Shown: in pieces, positions 5,661 to 8,170 of the stretch
Position numbering within the stretch: position 1 is the first letter of the stretch
How the letters are laid out: each line of letters begins with the position of its first letter
Origin: Rhodocaloribacter sp964552015
GTDB lineage: Bacteria; Bacteroidota; Rhodothermia; Rhodothermales; ISCAR-4553
Assembly (NCBI GenBank): GCA_964552015.1
Contig: CAZKFR010000106.1
Span: 1-8,170 of the forward strand
DNA: 8,170 bases
Direction: 5' to 3'
Program-made: the position numbers and the translations under genes
The notes under the pieces: generated by a model
Databases searched by the model: none
Told to the model about the DNA's origin: nothing
Seen by the model: only the letters and a program-made list of their open reading frames with translations

Positions 5661-7052
5661 TCAGAACGACCGCACCTTCTGTCGCCGGAGGCCGAAGCGC
5701 CGCCAGAGCAGGAGGAGGAAGACCAGGTAGGCCAGCACGATCCCGGCGACGACGCCGTAGCCGGCCAGGGCGCCGTCGAAGGCGGTAAACGGGAGGTTGA
5801 TGACGACGAGGAGGGGGAAGCCGAAGGCCAGGGCCAGGCCGCTGCTCAGGACCAGGTCCTGCGCCACGGGGGTGGCCAGCTCGGGGTCGGCCACGCGCAC
5901 CAGCGCCAGCCCCGAGCTGATGGTGCCCGTCATCTCGCCGTAGATGCCCACGAACCGCTCGAACGGGTAGTCGGCAAAGACGCGCTGGGCGACGTATTTG
6001 ATGGAAACGTACGTGACGACCGTCCCGACGGCGCACATCAGCAGGATGGGGCCGAGGTAGTTCCACGCGATGCGCAGGCTGATGGCCATGATGGAGGCGG
6101 CGATGAGGAAGTCGCACAGCACCCCGGTGATGCGGTGGAGGAAGCCCTCGTCGAGGAGGTGGTCTACGCGGCGGCGGCGCATCAGGCGGCGCAGCCCGAA
6201 GGCCAGCAGGTTGGCCAGGATGAAGTGGAACGACCACAGCGTGGGCACCTCGTGGGCCAGCCCGGCGGCCGTCAGCCCGGCGGCCAGCAGCCGCGTCAGG
6301 CCGTAGGTGCCCAGGTAGAGGACGGCGATCAGCGCCAGGTGCACCGTCAGCGGCTCGACGGCGCCCGGCATGAACGTCAGGCGGGCGGCCACGGGCGGTT
6401 GGTCTTGCACCACGCCCGTGCGCGTGGCGGCGTCGAGCGTGTCAGCCTCGCGCACCAGGGCGGCGTGCCCGCGCCGGATGCCCCGGCGCACCAGGGCGAT
6501 GCCGGTGAAGTAGGCTACGAGGAAGCCGATGGCCGCCACCGTCAGCCCGATGGCCCCGCCCTCGGGGAAGCCGTAGGCCTCCCACGACTGCCCGATGGTA
6601 TAGGCGATGCCGGGCCCCATCCCGAAGCCCAGCGGCAGGAGCATCCCGGCCGCCGGCACCAGGTCGGGGTCGACCAGGTAGACCATCCCCAGAATCACCG
6701 CCAGCCCGACGAGCGCCTGCAGCAGGAACGTCATGATCTGGATGAACCCCAGGTGGAGCGCCCCCCGCGAAGGTTTCTCCATCCCCCCCTGGAGCCCCAC
6801 GCCGATGAAGGTGAGGGCCAGCAGGTGGTAGACGTAGACGCCCATCCGCTCGAGCGAGAAATCGAGCCAGCCCAGCAGCTCCGGGCCGAGGACGAGGCCC
6901 GCGAACCCGGCGATCAGGTTGGCCGGGATGAGGTAGCGCTGGAAGAAGGCGACGTACCGGCGCAGGGCTACGCCGACGAGGAGCAGCCCGCCCACGACGG
7001 CGACGTCGAACATAAACTGGCCGAGGGTCAGGGCGTGCGTCCAGGCGGTCAT
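5661..7052 (-). CDS. GltS-like sodium/glutamate symporter family protein
   Basis: A 463-residue polytopic inner-membrane protein with about 11 hydrophobic segments (roughly 13-30, 41-60, 74-90, 103-127, 166-188, 236-260, 273-287, 309-326, 334-355, 399-420, 431-450). The two-half organisation fits the ESS (GltS, sodium:glutamate symporter) family: PANLIAGFAGLVLGPELLG (43-61) in half one, and Gly-rich motifs LGFGMGPGIAYTIG (141-154) and GIYGEMTGTISSGLALVR (369-386) in matching positions of the two halves. It is longer than E. coli GltS (401), and the first Gly-rich motif departs from what I recall of GltS, so the substrate is not settled. The start is ATG 7052, because A7052-A7049 forms ATGA with the acyltransferase stop: a 4-base overlap implying translational coupling. 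A basic tail (RRFGLRRQKVRSF) suggests a cytoplasmic C-terminus. Upstream continuation of this frame is only a shadow of the acyltransferase. Confidence 0.8.
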   Translation of the reverse strand: MTAWTHALTLGQFMFDVAVVGGLLLVGVALRRYVAFFQRYLIPANLIAGFAGLVLGPELLGWLDFSLERMGVYVYHLLALTFIGVGLQGGMEKPSRGALHLGFIQIMTFLLQALVGLAVILGMVYLVDPDLVPAAGMLLPLGFGMGPGIAYTIGQSWEAYGFPEGGAIGLTVAAIGFLVAYFTGIALVRRGIRRGHAALVREADTLDAATRTGVVQDQPPVAARLTFMPGAVEPLTVHLALIAVLYLGTYGLTRLLAAGLTAAGLAHEVPTLWSFHFILANLLAFGLRRLMRRRRVDHLLDEGFLHRITGVLCDFLIAASIMAISLRIAWNYLGPILLMCAVGTVVTYVSIKYVAQRVFADYPFERFVGIYGEMTGTISSGLALVRVADPELATPVAQDLVLSSGLALAFGFPLLVVINLPFTAFDGALAGYGVVAGIVLAYLVFLLLLWRRFGLRRQKVRSF

Positions 7053-8170
7053 GCGGCGGCGCTTTCGGTGACGGTGGCGGTGACGTCGGGGCGGAGGCGG
7101 GCCAGGGCGTCGAGCCAGGCCAGGGCGCTCCCCGCACCCGTGAAGCCGAGCTGGAGCATCTCGTCGGGGAGGGTGAGCTGGAGCTTGTAGTTCCGCTCGA
7201 TGTCGGCATAGCGGAGCGCTTCGAGCGGGACGGTGCGGCGCACGCCGGGGCCTTCGAGGCGGAGGGCGTCGTCGTACAGGGTGGCCGTCACGGTGCCGTG
7301 GGGTACGAGGTGGGGGAACGTCCGCTCGGTGTGGAGCGCGACCCGGTCGCGGAGCAGGGCGCCGTCGCGGTGCTTTTCGAGCGGGAGGGCGCGGATGCGC
7401 TCGTACAGATCGCCGGTGGTGTGGCGAGCACCCGTGCGCTCGTCGACGAGGGTGCTGTCCGGGAGCATGCGGAGGCGGAGGGTGCCGGCGCGGTTGACGA
7501 CGTGGGTGCCGTCGGGCGAGGACAGGCCGCCGTACGCGCCCGTCTCGGGGTCGCGGTAGAGCAGGCGGTGGAGGCCGGCGGCCGGGCGGTAGGCGCGGCG
7601 CGGGCGGCTCTCCGGCGGGAAGACGGCGTCGTCGTGCGCGGCGATGGGCGCCCGGAGCCGCGCCAGCGCCTCGTCCAGCGGCGTCGCCCGGTCGAAGGTG
7701 AGCGGGGGCAGGACCTCGACGAACAGACGGGCCGGGCGCGGGTAGTCGGCCCAGCGGGGCCAGCCCAGGTACGAGCCGTGCGTGCGGACGGGGTAGACGG
7801 GCACGCCGCAGCGGACGAACAGCTTGGCCGTCGCCTCGATCCACGGCATCGGCCGGCCGGTCCAGCGCTGCCCGCCCTCGGGGTAGATGACCACCTGCCG
7901 CCCGGCCTCGAGGAGCCGGTAGACGCCCCGGATGAGGGCCGGCTCGGCCAGCCGCTTCTGCGTCGGTAGCAGCCCGATGCGCCGAAACGCCCAGGTGGCC
8001 AGCCCGCCCCGGAACCGCTCGCGCGTCATCACCCCGGCCGTGCACTGCCCGAACCGGGTGAAGGCGTTCAGCACGAACGCATCGAGCATGTTCGAGTGGT
8101 TGCCGTAGAAAAAGCACGGCCCGCGCGCCGGCAGGGCCTCCGGGTTGACGAGCACCGGCCGCCACAGCGC
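7049..8170 (-). CDS. PlsC-type 1-acylglycerol-3-phosphate acyltransferase-like protein, 5' end cut off
   Basis: A membrane-associated acyltransferase of the PlsC/LPLAT superfamily, whose members move acyl groups from acyl-CoA or acyl-ACP onto glycerolipid or similar acceptors. The HX4D catalytic motif is NHSNMLD (His codon 8096-8098). Block II is TRERFRGGLATWAFRRIG, block III is VVIYPEGGQRW (YPEGG codons 7871-7885), and block IV is GVPVYPVRTHG. The frame stays open to the window edge (ALWRP before GTG 8155), and the usual residues ahead of the HX4D motif are few, so the true start is likely beyond 8170; GTG 8155 should not be taken as the start. After the catalytic domain come about 170-200 residues (from near 7600 to 7049) not typical of PlsC, ending in a segment with alternating strands and the helix GSALAWLDALARLRPD that could be a PH-like domain; this is inference. 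The stop overlaps the transporter start by 4 bases. Confidence 0.85.
   Translation of the reverse strand, partial: ALWRPVLVNPEALPARGPCFFYGNHSNMLDAFVLNAFTRFGQCTAGVMTRERFRGGLATWAFRRIGLLPTQKRLAEPALIRGVYRLLEAGRQVVIYPEGGQRWTGRPMPWIEATAKLFVRCGVPVYPVRTHGSYLGWPRWADYPRPARLFVEVLPPLTFDRATPLDEALARLRAPIAAHDDAVFPPESRPRRAYRPAAGLHRLLYRDPETGAYGGLSSPDGTHVVNRAGTLRLRMLPDSTLVDERTGARHTTGDLYERIRALPLEKHRDGALLRDRVALHTERTFPHLVPHGTVTATLYDDALRLEGPGVRRTVPLEALRYADIERNYKLQLTLPDEMLQLGFTGAGSALAWLDALARLRPDVTATVTESAAA

Noticed and set aside
4780..6237. A 485-residue minus-strand frame
   Set aside because: Pro/Arg/His-rich shadow of the transporter and lipoprotein genes, with no family motif.
4893..7190. A 765-residue open frame on the + strand
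   Set aside because: It is antisense to the lipoprotein and transporter genes, has low-complexity Glu/Gly/His/Gln-rich composition and no recognisable domain; a GC-driven artefact.
5661..8165. A continuous minus-strand frame that looks like an acyltransferase-region/transporter fusion of 834 residues
   Set aside because: The part upstream of 7052 is Pro/Arg/Ala-rich shadow sequence in a different frame from the true acyltransferase, which shows clear HX4D and YPEG motifs. High GC leaves few stops.
1..8170. CRISPR array, tRNA or rRNA genes, prophage or toxin-antitoxin genes
   Set aside because: No regularly spaced repeats, no cloverleaf or rRNA-like segment, and no such coding signatures were seen on either strand.

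Overview
The window is about 70% GC for most of its length. It carries gene families (DUF2911, a DUF6503-like lipoprotein, PsuG, Ddl) that fit a high-GC member of the Bacteroidota/Rhodothermota branch, such as a Rhodothermales organism. Weak or absent Shine-Dalgarno sequences before most genes agree with this. The taxon is an inference from family content and base composition only.

Layout: (1) 15-1256 (+) is a D-alanine--D-alanine ligase, ending 3 bases before the stop codon of a convergent pseudouridine-5'-phosphate glycosidase (1260-2138, -). (2) 2139-2449 is a spacer that falls from GC-rich to extremely AT-rich (about 18% GC at 2281-2340) and then holds a branched hairpin, read here as the left end of an insertion sequence. 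(3) 2450-3589 (+) is a complete TnpB nuclease with RuvC residues and zinc finger intact. Its 3' end overlaps four consecutive stem-loops plus a possible pseudoknot, ending at a TCAA right-end signature (3625-3628). This is an IS200/IS605-superfamily element of the tnpB-only (IS1341-like) kind with its omega-RNA; no tnpA is present. (4) 3667-4146 (+) is a small exported HEAT-repeat-like protein whose start codon is only 38 bases from the right end of the element. (5) An 11-bp GC-rich hairpin (4173-4198) separates it from a convergent minus-strand cluster. In transcription order the cluster is a PlsC-type acyltransferase (cut by the window edge at 8170), a GltS-like membrane transporter overlapping it by 4 bases (ATGA), a DUF6503-like lipoprotein and a DUF2911 exported protein.

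How they relate: the four minus-strand genes are closely spaced and may be one transcript handling envelope and transport functions, but only the acyltransferase-transporter pair has strong sequence evidence of coupling. Ddl (peptidoglycan precursor synthesis) and PsuG (pseudouridine breakdown) are chromosomal housekeeping or salvage genes with no evident link to each other. The tnpB unit is the only clearly mobile part, and its lower GC (about 58% in a sampled line) sets it apart.

I found no CRISPR array, tRNA, rRNA or obvious defence cluster. The most interesting system here is the TnpB/omega-RNA unit and its placement at the promoter side of the HEAT-repeat gene. It belongs to a known class, but its RNA architecture, guide and insertion consequence are specific and testable.
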